Shown here: positions 36,172 through 45,192 of the stretch, piece by piece
How positions within the stretch are numbered: the first letter of the stretch is position 1
Layout of the letters: every line of letters starts with the position of its first letter
NCBI RefSeq assembly: GCF_001612805.1
Contig: NZ_BDBD01000011.1
Coordinates: 620,001 to 684,000, forward strand
Direction of reading: 5' to 3'
DNA from: Nocardia coubleae NBRC 108252
Lineage (GTDB): Bacteria; Actinomycetota; Actinomycetes; Mycobacteriales; Mycobacteriaceae
DNA: 64,000 bases
The notes under the pieces: generated by a model
The model's database searches: none
The model's input: the letters and a program-made list of their open reading frames with translations, nothing else
Told to the model about the DNA's origin: nothing
Program-made: the position numbers and the translations under genes

Positions 36172-38190
36172 ATGGTTTCCTACATCGTGACGGGCGGTAC
36201 CGGTTTTCTCGGTCGGCGAGTGGTACGTGAGCTGCTCGCCGCCGACCCGGCCGCGATCGTGCACGTGCTGGTGCGCGCCGAGTCGCTGGCCAAATTCACC
36301 GCGCTCAACGCGCAGCATCCCGACGGCGATCGCGTGTTCGCCCTGGTCGGCGACCTGACCGCCGAGGGACTCGGCTTGGGCGACGAGCCGCCGCGCGCCG
36401 ACCATGTGCTCCATCTCGGCGCGGTCTACGACATGACCGCCGACGAGGAATCCGCCCACGCGGCCAATGTGAACGGCACCCGCGCGGTGATCGAGCTGGC
36501 CCGCGGGCTCGGTGCGGTCCTGCACCACGTGTCCTCGGTGGCGGTGGCGGGCGATCATCACGGCAAGTTCTTCGAGGAGGATTTCGACCTCGGCCAGAAC
36601 CTCACCTCGCCCTATCACCGCACCAAGTTCGCGGCCGAGAAGCTGGTCCGCGAGGCAGGCGACGTGCGGTGGCGGGTGTATCGCCCCGCGATCGTCGTCG
36701 GTGATTCGCGCACCGGCGAGATGGACAAGATCGACGGCCCGTACTACTTCTTCCCGGCGATCGCGGCACTGTCGGACCTGCCTGCCGAATTGCCGCTGCC
36801 GCTGCCCGATCTGGGTGCCACCAATGTGGTTCCGGTCGACTACGTGGCCGAGGCGATGGTCCGCCTGGTGCGCCGCCCGGGGCTGGACGGGCGCACATTC
36901 CACCTGGTCAACCCGCAGCCGCAGCCGTTCGGCGAGATCTACCGCGCGCTGGCGAGCGCGGCGGGCGGGCCGACCGGGATCGGGACCGTGCCGGGCAGTG
37001 CGTTCGCGCTGCGCGGGCTCGGTCAGGTGCCCGGCGCACACGCGGTGCGCGACTTCCTCTTCGAGCAGGCGGGTATCCCCGCGGAGGTGGCGCCGCATGT
37101 CGGTTTCACCGCCGAGTTCGTCTCGGACTCCACGCGGGCGCTACTGCCCGGGCTCGCGGTGCCCGCCTTCGAGACCTACGCCGCCCGGCTGTGGGAATTC
37201 TGGCGGGCCAACCTCGATCCGCAGCGCGGCCGTGTCGAGTCCGGAGCGCATCCGCTCTCGGGCCGCACCGTGCTCATCACCGGCGCCTCGTCGGGCATCG
37301 GGCTGGCCACCGCACATGCTGTCGCGCGTCGTGGCGCGGTGGTGCTGATGGTGGCGCGCGGCGTCGAAGATCTCACTGCCGCAGCGGAATCCATTCGTGC
37401 CGACGGTGGGTCGGCTTTCGCCTACCCGTGCGACATCACCGATGCCACGGCCGTCGGCGCGCTGGTGCAGACGGTGCTCGCCGAGCACGGCCACGTCGAC
37501 TACCTGGTGAACAACGCGGGCCGTTCGATCCGGCGCTCGGTGGCCAATTCGGTGGATCGCATGCACGATTTCGAGCGGACCATGGCCGTGAACTACTTCG
37601 GTGCGGTGCGGCTCATCCTCGCGCTGCTGCCGTCGATGCGCGAACGCCACTTCGGCCACATCGTGAACATCTCCTCGATCGCGGTGCAGACCAAGGTGCC
37701 GCGCTTCGCCGCGTACGCCGCGAGCAAGTCGGCGCTGGACAATTTCAGTGACATCGCCGCGGTCGAAAACCGTGACGCCGGAATCACTTTCACCTCCATC
37801 CGGATGCCGCTGGTGCGCACCCCCATGATCGCGCCGACCGAAATCTACCGGGCGCTGCCGCTGCCGGATCCGGAGCGGGCTGCGGGCATCGTGGTCCGCG
37901 CCCTGCTCGAACGCCCCGACCGCATCGACACGCCTGTCGGCACGTTCTCGCAGGCGGTCGAGATGTTCCTGCCGTCGCTGAAACGGACCATCATGCACAC
38001 CGGGTACCGCCTCTTCGGTGAATCGACCGCGTCGCAGGGCAAGCAGGAACCGGTCATCGCGGAACCCGCCGAGACAGCCGAGCCGTCGCGTGGACCCCTC
38101 ACGGTCCTCGGCCCGGTCCTCGCCCCGCTGATGGTGGTTCCGAGTCCGGCCGCGCGGATGAGCCGGATGCTGCCCGGCGTCCACTGGTGA
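36172..38190 (+). CDS. two-domain SDR acyl-CoA/aldehyde reductase (AcrA1-like)
   Basis: A 672-residue fusion of two NAD(P)-binding domains. The N-terminal half is of the fatty-acyl reductase type: TGGTGFLGRRVVRELL (about 6-21), VSSVAVAG and YHRTKFAAEKLV (about 145-156). The C-terminal half is a classical SDR: TGASSGIGLATA (about 370-381), NNAG, and YAASKSALDNF (Tyr about 514). M. tuberculosis Rv3391 (acrA1) has this layout; the C-terminal part reduces acyl-CoA to aldehyde in relatives such as Acr1. It likely makes fatty aldehydes or alcohols for waxes or cell-wall lipids. AGGAGGGGCG precedes the ATG. Confidence 0.85.
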   Translation: MVSYIVTGGTGFLGRRVVRELLAADPAAIVHVLVRAESLAKFTALNAQHPDGDRVFALVGDLTAEGLGLGDEPPRADHVLHLGAVYDMTADEESAHAANVNGTRAVIELARGLGAVLHHVSSVAVAGDHHGKFFEEDFDLGQNLTSPYHRTKFAAEKLVREAGDVRWRVYRPAIVVGDSRTGEMDKIDGPYYFFPAIAALSDLPAELPLPLPDLGATNVVPVDYVAEAMVRLVRRPGLDGRTFHLVNPQPQPFGEIYRALASAAGGPTGIGTVPGSAFALRGLGQVPGAHAVRDFLFEQAGIPAEVAPHVGFTAEFVSDSTRALLPGLAVPAFETYAARLWEFWRANLDPQRGRVESGAHPLSGRTVLITGASSGIGLATAHAVARRGAVVLMVARGVEDLTAAAESIRADGGSAFAYPCDITDATAVGALVQTVLAEHGHVDYLVNNAGRSIRRSVANSVDRMHDFERTMAVNYFGAVRLILALLPSMRERHFGHIVNISSIAVQTKVPRFAAYAASKSALDNFSDIAAVENRDAGITFTSIRMPLVRTPMIAPTEIYRALPLPDPERAAGIVVRALLERPDRIDTPVGTFSQAVEMFLPSLKRTIMHTGYRLFGESTASQGKQEPVIAEPAETAEPSRGPLTVLGPVLAPLMVVPSPAARMSRMLPGVHW

Positions 38191-38198
38191 TCTGAGTT

Positions 38199-38239
38199 CC
38201 GGTCACGACACTCGCTGTGTCGGGGGGTGTCGTGACCGG
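38199..38239. terminator. 13-bp perfect hairpin after the acyl reductase gene
   Basis: Arms CCGGTCACGACAC (38199-38211) and GTGTCGTGACCGG (38227-38239) are perfectly complementary across a 15-nt loop. The hairpin starts 9 bases after the stop, between convergent genes, so it can serve both. No T tract follows. Confidence 0.7.
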
Positions 38240-38297
38240 GCCGGGTCGGCACACATCCCGCGGCCTCGCCCGCGTGGTGTGAGGGCGGGATCGGTGA

Positions 38298-39176
38298 TCA
38301 GCGCAGCTGACGGCAGATCCACTCGGCCAGAGTCGTCGGCGTGGTGGTGAGCAGGGTTCGGGGGTCCTCCGGGATGTAGTCCGTGCTGAGACCCGCTGCC
38401 ATTCCGGCGATTCCGTCGATCTGGCCGTCACCGAGCCCCGCCGATCGCAGGGCGTTGCGGAACTCCTGGTCGGAGAGCTGGATCGGGGTGACGTCGCGCC
38501 CGAGTTGTGCGCCGAGGATCTCGGCCACGCGCGCGAAGGTGAGATCCTCGGGTCCGTGGACCGCCTGGACGACGCGGCCCGACCAGTCGTCGGACAGCAA
38601 GCGCACCGCGGCGACCTCGCCGATATCGCGCGGATCGACCCAAGGCATGGCGTGGTCCAGTGGCCACGGCGTGGACAGGGTGCCCGCCCGGATCTCGTCG
38701 AGTTGGGGCAGCAGGTTCGTGAAGAAGTACCCGCATCGCAGATGCAGCACATCGGCACCGGTGGCGTCGAGTAGCTCCTCGGTGCGTGCGAGTCCGTCGA
38801 TTTCTCCGGCGCCGGAACGTTTCTCGGCTCCCCCGCTGCTGAGGAACACCGTCTTCTCGATGCTGTTCTCGACTACGGCCCGCGCCGCGGAGGCACCCAT
38901 CAGCGCGTAGCCGGCTACCGGATCACCGTCCACCAGCGCGGGCGGGTCGACCCAGAACAACCGATCGGCCCCCTCGGTGGCCCGCACCACGGCGTCCGCG
39001 TCCCCCTGGTCGACCTGCACCACCTCGACCAGTTCCCGAACGCCATCGTCGAGCCGGTCCGGGTGCCGCATCAGCACCCGCGGCCGAACTCCCGCCTGCA
39101 CCAACAGCCGCACCACCCGCGACCCGACGTGTCCGGTGGGCGTGGTGACCGCGATCCTCTTCGTTCGATTTCCCAT
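38298..39176 (-). CDS. NmrA-like NAD(P)-binding protein
   Basis: A 292-residue atypical SDR. IAVTTPTGHVGSRVVRLLVQ (about 8-27) is the dinucleotide-binding loop, with TGxxG-type spacing (TPTGHVG). RLFWVDPPALVD and VFLSSGGAEKRSG follow, and there is no Tyr-x-x-x-Lys catalytic pair. This fits the NmrA/azoreductase-like group, which act as NADP sensors or quinone/azo reductases. It is monocistronic and transcribed toward the acyl reductase. The substrate is unknown. Confidence 0.82.
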   Translation of the reverse strand: MGNRTKRIAVTTPTGHVGSRVVRLLVQAGVRPRVLMRHPDRLDDGVRELVEVVQVDQGDADAVVRATEGADRLFWVDPPALVDGDPVAGYALMGASAARAVVENSIEKTVFLSSGGAEKRSGAGEIDGLARTEELLDATGADVLHLRCGYFFTNLLPQLDEIRAGTLSTPWPLDHAMPWVDPRDIGEVAAVRLLSDDWSGRVVQAVHGPEDLTFARVAEILGAQLGRDVTPIQLSDQEFRNALRSAGLGDGQIDGIAGMAAGLSTDYIPEDPRTLLTTTPTTLAEWICRQLR

Positions 39177-39227
39177 AACCGCACGATAGAAGCCATCGCG
39201 GTCACTTTCCGTCCGCGAATGCCGGTG

Positions 39228-39806
39228 TCACCACGTGCGCAGGACCGACGCCTTGGGACCGGCCACCAGGCTCCGCTCCGGCACGTCGTCACCGACCACC
39301 GCACCGGCCGCGATCACCGAGTCGCGTCCGATACTGACGCCGGGCAGAATTGTCGCCCCGGCACCGATCCAGACATTGTCGGCTATATCGATCGGTGCGC
39401 CGGTGAGAAACCGGCGCCGTTCCTCGGGGTCGACCGGGTGTCCCATGGTGATGAAGGTGGCCTTGGGGCCGATCATCACGCCGGAGCCCAGCCGGATCCC
39501 CGCGTAGTCGAGGAACGTGCACCCCTGGTTGACGAAGACCCGCTCCCCGATGTCGAGACCGAGTCCGTGGTCGGTGTAGAAGGGCGGGTAGATCGTGAGC
39601 TTCGGGGGCAGCGGACGCCCGAGGATCTGCTCGAGCAGTTCCGCCTTTCCCGTTTCGTCGTCGAAGGGCAGTGCGTTGAGCCGGGACGTCATCGCGGTCA
39701 CCGCGAGCACCCGCTCGTGCATGGCCCGGAACTCCTCGCCCAGCACCCGCTCGCCCCGCTCCAGCAGCTCGGGATCGTGGATCAGCATAATGTTCTCGCT
39801 CGCCAT
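39228..39806 (-). CDS. LacA/NodL-type O-acetyltransferase
   Basis: A 192-residue left-handed beta-helix acetyltransferase. An N-terminal maltose-acetyltransferase-like segment is followed by hexapeptide turns: GERVFVNQGCTFLDYAGIRL, ITMGHPVDPEERRR (catalytic His about 122), and VWIGAGATILPGVSIG-RDSVIAAG. Such trimeric enzymes move acetyl from acetyl-CoA to a sugar hydroxyl. It is close to the preceding NmrA-like gene on the same strand (51 bp). The usual C-terminal length is short but complete. Confidence 0.87.
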   Translation of the reverse strand: MASENIMLIHDPELLERGERVLGEEFRAMHERVLAVTAMTSRLNALPFDDETGKAELLEQILGRPLPPKLTIYPPFYTDHGLGLDIGERVFVNQGCTFLDYAGIRLGSGVMIGPKATFITMGHPVDPEERRRFLTGAPIDIADNVWIGAGATILPGVSIGRDSVIAAGAVVGDDVPERSLVAGPKASVLRTW

Positions 39807-39849
39807 CTCCCGATTCTGGACTACCGGTCGCCGACCCCGGCGGGCGACT

Positions 39850-40512
39850 TCACAGCCGGGCGTTCACCTGTCCCGCCGCATCGGCGAAGGCCCATTCGTA
39901 GGTGCCGTGGGCGGCGGGGAAGATGCCGCCCGCACACACCGGATCGCCTGCGGCACAGTAGTTCTGCGTGCGATCCGCGTACCAGGGGTGGGCTGTTCCG
40001 CCGACGAGGCGGAGTGGGTCACCGAACAGCAGCACCGCGAGGACACGGTGGGACAGCTCGGGCGGGAGGGTCCACATGCCCGGGAGGGCCAGTGCGGCAG
40101 GAGAACCTAGCACACCGTGGGTGACCACCGCACCCTGCGAATAGCCGACCAGAATGAACCGCTGGTCCGGGCAGGCCGCCGAGAGGGCGACGAGATGACC
40201 TGTCATGGCGCGGGTTCCGTCGCTCACCGAGGACGGCACCAGTAGATCTGCGGGGTATTCCACGCGGTGCGCACTGGTGTCCACCGCCAGATGCTCGCGC
40301 AGGACCGCGTAGAGCGGGTCCCCGACGGCGGCCCCTAGATATCCGGGCTCCGTTGTGCCACGGGCGATTACGACATCCACTGCGGCACAACCCTGTGCCC
40401 ACGCCGTAGGTCCGGGCGATATCGCCGAACCGATTCCCGTGGCGAGAAGCCACACCGACAGCATTGTCGCTGTGCGCTTCCAACCGATACGCATTACCTT
40501 CCGATAGGCCAT
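39850..40512 (-). CDS. secreted cutinase-family serine esterase
   Basis: A 220-residue secreted protein. The signal peptide (about 1-40) ends near PTAWAQG. The catalytic serine lies in FILVGYSQGAVV; Asp in CAAGDPVCAGG and His in PAAHGTYEW complete the triad. Cysteines at GCAAVDVV and SAACPD are conserved. Mycobacterial and nocardial cutinase-like proteins hydrolyse lipids and esters rather than plant cutin. The ATG at 40512 follows AGGTGG; a GTG nine bases upstream is the alternative. Confidence 0.9.
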   Translation of the reverse strand: MAYRKVMRIGWKRTATMLSVWLLATGIGSAISPGPTAWAQGCAAVDVVIARGTTEPGYLGAAVGDPLYAVLREHLAVDTSAHRVEYPADLLVPSSVSDGTRAMTGHLVALSAACPDQRFILVGYSQGAVVTHGVLGSPAALALPGMWTLPPELSHRVLAVLLFGDPLRLVGGTAHPWYADRTQNYCAAGDPVCAGGIFPAAHGTYEWAFADAAGQVNARL

Positions 40513-40696
40513 GGGGACCACCTGCTCACGCCGTTGTGAGGATTAGAGAACCGAGCAGTTACCGTCTGCCTCAACGGCATTCGGTGTGCTCAGAGGTGGA
40601 ATACCCGGTCATCGGCTTCGGCACGGCATGCGTTGCGCATCCCTTGCGCCACGGTTGCGTCTCGGATCGCCTGCGGCACAGGGCCGCCCGAGGGTT

Positions 40697-40909
40697 TTAC
40701 TTCTTCTTGGACTTCTTTTTGTACTTCGGCTTGTCGTTGTCGGGTTCCCACTCGTAGCCGGGGGTGTTCTTCTCGCAGTAGGAGTCGGCCACGTGCACAT
40801 CGCCGAGGTCGCGTTCGCACCAGCGTGACTTGCCGCAGGAGGTGGCGCCGAGGGACGCCAGCACGGCGAGGGCGAGCACGGCGGCGCCCGCGCGGATCCG
40901 GACCTTCAT
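40697..40909 (-). CDS. small lipoprotein with lysine-rich tail
   Basis: A 70-residue predicted lipoprotein of unknown function. The N-terminus is basic, the hydrophobic stretch AAVLALAVLASLGATSC ends in a lipobox Cys (about residue 25). The mature part contains two more cysteines in RWCERDLGD and SYCEKNTPG, then ends KPKYKKKSKKK. GAAAGG lies nine bases before the ATG. The mature protein would be about 45 residues, small enough to be missed by gene callers. I do not recognise the family. Confidence 0.65.
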   Translation of the reverse strand: MKVRIRAGAAVLALAVLASLGATSCGKSRWCERDLGDVHVADSYCEKNTPGYEWEPDNDKPKYKKKSKKK

Positions 40910-41001
40910 GGTTTCTCGAGCCTTTCTTCGGTGAACATCGCTGGTCAGGTGAATTCCAGGACTCCCCCCGGTCACCGTCGCAGCAATGCTAGCTTTCCTA
41001 C

Positions 41002-42693
41002 ATGTCGAGCGCAGCACCCCAGCCCACCGATGATTTCTCCCCCGACGCGATCGTGGTCGGCTCCGGGCTCGCGGGCCTGGTCGCCACCCACGAACTGGTG
41101 CTGGCCGGACGCAAGGTGCTCGTGGTCGATCAGGAGAACCGCGCCAATCTGGGTGGGCAGGCGTTCTGGTCGCTGGGTGGGCTGTTCCTGGTCGACACCC
41201 CCGAGCAGCGCCGCCTCGGCATCAAGGATTCCTACGACCTCGCCCTGCAGGACTGGATGGGGTCGGCCGGTTTCGACCGCCTCGACGGCGAGGACAGCAT
41301 GGCCGTGGAGTGGGCACGCGCCTACGTGCGTTTCGCGACCGACGAGAAGCGGGACTACCTGCACGCCTTGGGTTTACGCATCACACCGATCGTCGGCTGG
41401 GCCGAACGCGGCGGCTCCCTCGCCGACGGTCACGGCAATTCGGTTCCCCGTTTCCACCTCACCTGGGGTACCGGTCCGGAGGTCCTGCGGGTGTTCCTCG
41501 AACCCGTGCTGGCCGGTGAGGCCGAGGGCCTGGTGCGGTTCGCGTTCCGCCACCGAGTCGACGAACTGGTGGTCACCGACGGTACGGTCACCGGTGTGCG
41601 CGGCAGCGTGCTCGCACCGAGCGACACCGAGCGTGGTGTCGCCTCGAACCGGGACGTGGTCGGCGACTTCGATTTCCAGGCGCCTGCGGTGCTGGTGAGC
41701 ACGGGCGGTATCGGGCACGCGCACGACATCATCCGCCGCAACTGGCCGACCGAGCGCCTCGGCCCGTGCCCGGAGACGATGATCTCGGGCGTACCGGCCT
41801 ACGTCGACGGGCGGATGCTCGGCATCTCCGAGAGCGCGGGCGCGGCGCTGGTGAACCGTGATCGCATGTGGCACTACACCGAGGGCATCAACAACTGGGA
41901 TCCGGTGTGGCCCGATCACGCCATCCGCATCCTGCCCGGTCCGTCGCCGCTGTGGTTCGACGCGAACGGCCGACGCATGCCCGCACCGTGCTTCCCCGGC
42001 TTCGACACCAATGCCACGATGCGCCAGATCCTGTCGACCGGCTACGACTATTCCTGGTTCGTGCTGAACCAGACCATCATCGAGAAGGAGTTCGCCCTCT
42101 CCGGCTCGGAGCAGAACCCCGACATCACCGGCAAGGACTGGAAGCTCACGCTGCGCAGCCGCCTCGCCAAGGGCGCACCGGGTCCGGTCGAGGCGTTCAA
42201 GCAGCACGGTGTGGATTTCGTGGTCGCCGACTCGCTCCCCGCCCTGGTGGACGGCATGAACGAGATCGCGCGCGGGCCGAAGCTCGATGCCGCCGAACTG
42301 GAACGGCAGATCGTCGCTCGCGATCGCGAGGTGACCAACCCCTTCACCAAGGACGCGCAGATCGCGGCGATCACCGCCGCCCGCAAGTACATCGGTGACA
42401 AGTTGCAGCGGGTGGTCACCCCGCATCGCATCCTGGATCCGGCCCACGGCCCGCTCATCGCGGTGCGGCTCAATGTGCTGACCCGCAAGACGTTGGGCGG
42501 CTTGCAGACCGACCTCGACTCGCAGGTGCTGCGCCCGGACGGCTCGGTGTTCGACGGCCTGTACGCCGCCGGTGAGGTCGCCGGGTTCGGCGGCGGCGGC
42601 GTGCACGGGTACAACGCGCTCGAGGGCACGTTCCTCGGCGGCTGCATCTTCTCCGGCCGCGCCGCGGGCCGGGCGATGGCGCGCCGGAGTTAG
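41002..42693 (+). CDS. FAD-binding dehydrogenase (Rv0785-like)
   Basis: A 563-residue flavoprotein. The FAD-binding motif DAIVVGSGLAGLVATHELVL (about 14-33) is followed by NLGGQAFWSLGGLFLVDTPE. The C-terminal FAD contact is SVFDGLYAAGEVAGFGGGGVHGYNALEG. This is the fumarate reductase/3-ketosteroid dehydrogenase fold; Rv0785 is the mycobacterial counterpart. It is convergent with the IclR gene with no bases between stops. The substrate is unknown, although steroid-like compounds are plausible. Confidence 0.87.
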   Translation: MSSAAPQPTDDFSPDAIVVGSGLAGLVATHELVLAGRKVLVVDQENRANLGGQAFWSLGGLFLVDTPEQRRLGIKDSYDLALQDWMGSAGFDRLDGEDSMAVEWARAYVRFATDEKRDYLHALGLRITPIVGWAERGGSLADGHGNSVPRFHLTWGTGPEVLRVFLEPVLAGEAEGLVRFAFRHRVDELVVTDGTVTGVRGSVLAPSDTERGVASNRDVVGDFDFQAPAVLVSTGGIGHAHDIIRRNWPTERLGPCPETMISGVPAYVDGRMLGISESAGAALVNRDRMWHYTEGINNWDPVWPDHAIRILPGPSPLWFDANGRRMPAPCFPGFDTNATMRQILSTGYDYSWFVLNQTIIEKEFALSGSEQNPDITGKDWKLTLRSRLAKGAPGPVEAFKQHGVDFVVADSLPALVDGMNEIARGPKLDAAELERQIVARDREVTNPFTKDAQIAAITAARKYIGDKLQRVVTPHRILDPAHGPLIAVRLNVLTRKTLGGLQTDLDSQVLRPDGSVFDGLYAAGEVAGFGGGGVHGYNALEGTFLGGCIFSGRAAGRAMARRS

Positions 42694-43524
42694 TCAGCCG
42701 CGCCCGTGCCGGGGTGTCAGCGCGCGCGATGCCTCGTTGGCGACCTCGGCGAGGGCGCGCGCCAGCCGGGCGGTGTCGAGGGCGGCGCGGTCGCCGTTCA
42801 CGGTGCCCGACAACGAGATCGCGGCTACCGCCACCCCTCGGCCACGGATCGGCACCGCGACACAGCCCACGCCGGGCAGCGATTCCTCGGTGTCGACGGC
42901 CACGCCCTGACGGTGCCGGATGCGGGCCAGTTCTCGGTGCAGTTCCACCCGGTCGATGATGGTGCGGGCCGTGCGGGCGACGGTGTTGCCGCGCAGCGAA
43001 GCCTCGGCGATACCGGGTTCGAGCGTGGCAAGCAGCGCTTTGCCGAGGGCCGTGCAGTGGGCCGGTAACCGGCCGCCGATGCGGGTGGGGATCGCCACCT
43101 GCCCGCGCCTGCCCGCGCGATCCAGGAAAAGCACCTCGCGGCCGTCGAGCACGGCGAGGTGCCCGACCAGGCCCGTGCGCTGGCTGAGGTCGTAGAGCAG
43201 CGGGCCGACCACTTCACGTAGTTCGTTGTGTTCGGCGGCGAGCCCGCCGAGTTCGAGCACCCGCAGTCCTAGGCGGTAGCCGCCGGGAGTGTGTGCGAGC
43301 CAACGCAATCGGATCATCTGATCGAGGATGCGATGCACCGTGGACCTGGGCAGGCCGGTGCGCTCGGCCAGGCCGAGCAGGGTGAGGGTCGGGGTGGTCG
43401 CGTCGAAGGCGTCGAGGATGAGTGTCATCCGCTCGATCATCGACGTAGGCGGTGTGCCGGCCGAGCGGGCCGATCCGGTCCACAGTTCCTCCGTCGCCGG
43501 TTCGGTCACGATGTCGACCGTCAT
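42694..43524 (-). CDS. IclR-family transcriptional regulator
   Basis: A 276-residue regulator. The winged helix-turn-helix is at about 30-85 (MIERMTLILDAFDATTPTLT, GLAERTGLPRSTVHRILDQM), and the effector domain (about 100-270) has LPAHCTALGKALLATL and GVGCVAVPIRGRG. GGAGG lies eight bases before the ATG. It is convergent with the FAD dehydrogenase, which it may regulate along with catabolic genes; no operator is evident. Confidence 0.88.
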   Translation of the reverse strand: MTVDIVTEPATEELWTGSARSAGTPPTSMIERMTLILDAFDATTPTLTLLGLAERTGLPRSTVHRILDQMIRLRWLAHTPGGYRLGLRVLELGGLAAEHNELREVVGPLLYDLSQRTGLVGHLAVLDGREVLFLDRAGRRGQVAIPTRIGGRLPAHCTALGKALLATLEPGIAEASLRGNTVARTARTIIDRVELHRELARIRHRQGVAVDTEESLPGVGCVAVPIRGRGVAVAAISLSGTVNGDRAALDTARLARALAEVANEASRALTPRHGRG

Positions 43525-43624
43525 AGATCCAACCTCCACAGTGTGTAGCGAATACAGCCTAGAGCTGTCCGTGCCGCCGACGCACCATTTCGCTGGACCG
43601 AGCGGTACACCCCGACCGAATTCG

Positions 43625-44542
43625 CTAGCGGCGGGCCTCTTCGAGGCGGGCGGCGCGCTCGACGAGGAGCTCGGCGGGGCCGGTCGGTGGGCTGCTACGC
43701 CGCCAGATGGCCCGGAACTTGCGGGTGAGGCGGGTGGCATCGGTCGAGGACACCTCGACCAGGGCGCCGGTGGCCAGATCGGGTGCGGCGATCAGGCGGC
43801 TCAGCACCGCCGGGGCCATCCCCGTTCGCGCGGCGGCGACGATGGCCGCGGCCGAGCCGAGTTCGGCGGCCGGGCCCGCCGGTGCGCCCTCGCTGCTGAG
43901 CAGGTCCCAGACGGTGTCGCGGGTGCCGGAGCCGGGTTCACGCCAGAGCAGGGCCGTGTGGGCGAGCTCGGCGAGTGTCACGGGGGTCTTCCGGCGCGCC
44001 CACGGGTGGTCCCGCGCCACGACGACGACCAGTTCGTCGGAGCCGAGCACCCGGCTGCCGAGCCCGGTCGGCGGGTGTGGGCCCTCGACGAAACCCACAT
44101 CGGCGGCGCCGTCGCGGACCAGGGCGGCGACCTGGGTGGAATTCTCGACGTCCAGGGCGACGATCACCTCGGGATGGTCGGTGCGCAACGCCGCCAGCCA
44201 ATGCGGAATGCGATGATCGGCAATGGTTTTCGATGCGGCGATCCGCAGGCGCGTGGCCTGGGCGGCACGCAGCCGGTCGATGTCGTCGACGAGGTCGCGC
44301 ACGGCCGCGAGCACCGGCCGCGCGTGCTCGACGACGGCGCGGCCCGCGTCGGTGAGTTCCGATCCGGTCGGCCCGCGGTCGAGCAGTTTGACCCGCATTC
44401 GGCGTTCCAGGGCGCTGATGCGCATGCTCGCGGCGGGCTGGGTGATGCCGTGCCGGCGCGCGGCGGCGCCGAGACTACCCAGCTCGGCGACCGACACCAG
44501 CAGATCGAGGACGTCGAGGTCGGGGGTTCCCGGTGGCAGCAT
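43625..44542 (-). CDS. LysR-family regulator (YeiE-like neighbourhood)
   Basis: A 305-residue LysR regulator: N-terminal HTH (about 8-67) with SVAELGSLGAAARRHGITQPA and ASMRISALERRMRVKLLDRG, then a periplasmic-binding-like effector domain. It lies two genes downstream of a YeiH-type transporter; in enterobacteria the YeiE/YeiH pair responds to sulfite-linked signals, so a similar role is possible. The ATG overlaps the YdcF stop; a GTG one codon earlier gives a GTGA overlap. Confidence 0.87.
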   Translation of the reverse strand: MLPPGTPDLDVLDLLVSVAELGSLGAAARRHGITQPAASMRISALERRMRVKLLDRGPTGSELTDAGRAVVEHARPVLAAVRDLVDDIDRLRAAQATRLRIAASKTIADHRIPHWLAALRTDHPEVIVALDVENSTQVAALVRDGAADVGFVEGPHPPTGLGSRVLGSDELVVVVARDHPWARRKTPVTLAELAHTALLWREPGSGTRDTVWDLLSSEGAPAGPAAELGSAAAIVAAARTGMAPAVLSRLIAAPDLATGALVEVSSTDATRLTRKFRAIWRRSSPPTGPAELLVERAARLEEARR

Positions 44543-45192
44543 CACGCACCGGTCGCCGGTGTGCGGCGCAGGTTCTTCGCGACCCCGTAGAGCGCGATCA
44601 CCGGTTTGAGCGGCATCCACTCCCCGAATCGGTAGTCGCGCCCGCGCACCAGGCGGGTAGCGAGCTCGGGGCTCTGCTCCGCGAGGTAGCGGCGTGCGAC
44701 GGCGGCGTGCGTCGGCAGGGAGACGATCTTGATCCGATCGACGTCCTTCAGGAACGGGAGGGCGAAGGCGATGTTCTCCCAGGTGGATCGGCTGTTCTCC
44801 TCGAGCACGAGCTCACCGGTGTACCCGCGTTCGCGCGCGTAGCGGGCCAGCAGCGATGCCTCGGTGTCGGGCCCCGCGCAGGCACCGCCGCACAGCACCA
44901 GCCGCGATTCGCTCGCCCCTGGGTCGCGGGAACGCAGACCCGCGCGCACTCGCCATCGGTTCATGGCGTTGGCGCTGCGACCGGCATTGCGGTATCCGAG
45001 CACGACCACCGCCTCCGATCCGCCGGTGTCGGGGCGCGTCTCGGTTCGGGACGCACGCCAGTTCACCCACTCGCCCCACAGCATGGCGCCGAGGGCGGCG
45101 GCGGCGATCCGGCTTCGTGTGCGCACCTCTCCAGCAAACCACGATGATCTCCGCCGGGCGCCGAATAGGCACCTGACCTCGGGTTTCAGCAC
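44542..45192 (-). CDS. YdcF/SanA-family DUF218 protein
   Basis: A 216-residue protein of the DUF218/ElyC-SanA family. AVVVLGYRNAGRSANAMNRW-like motif begins the domain, RLVLCGGACAGPDTEASLLARYARERG and EENSRSTWENIAFALPFL are the family signatures, and IKIVSLPTHAAVARRYL follows. Members affect envelope integrity and bind metabolites. The first 22 residues may be cytoplasmic with a weak hydrophobic stretch after. The GTG start overlaps the upstream stop by seven bases, suggesting coupling. Confidence 0.83.
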   Translation of the reverse strand: MLKPEVRCLFGARRRSSWFAGEVRTRSRIAAAALGAMLWGEWVNWRASRTETRPDTGGSEAVVVLGYRNAGRSANAMNRWRVRAGLRSRDPGASESRLVLCGGACAGPDTEASLLARYARERGYTGELVLEENSRSTWENIAFALPFLKDVDRIKIVSLPTHAAVARRYLAEQSPELATRLVRGRDYRFGEWMPLKPVIALYGVAKNLRRTPATGA

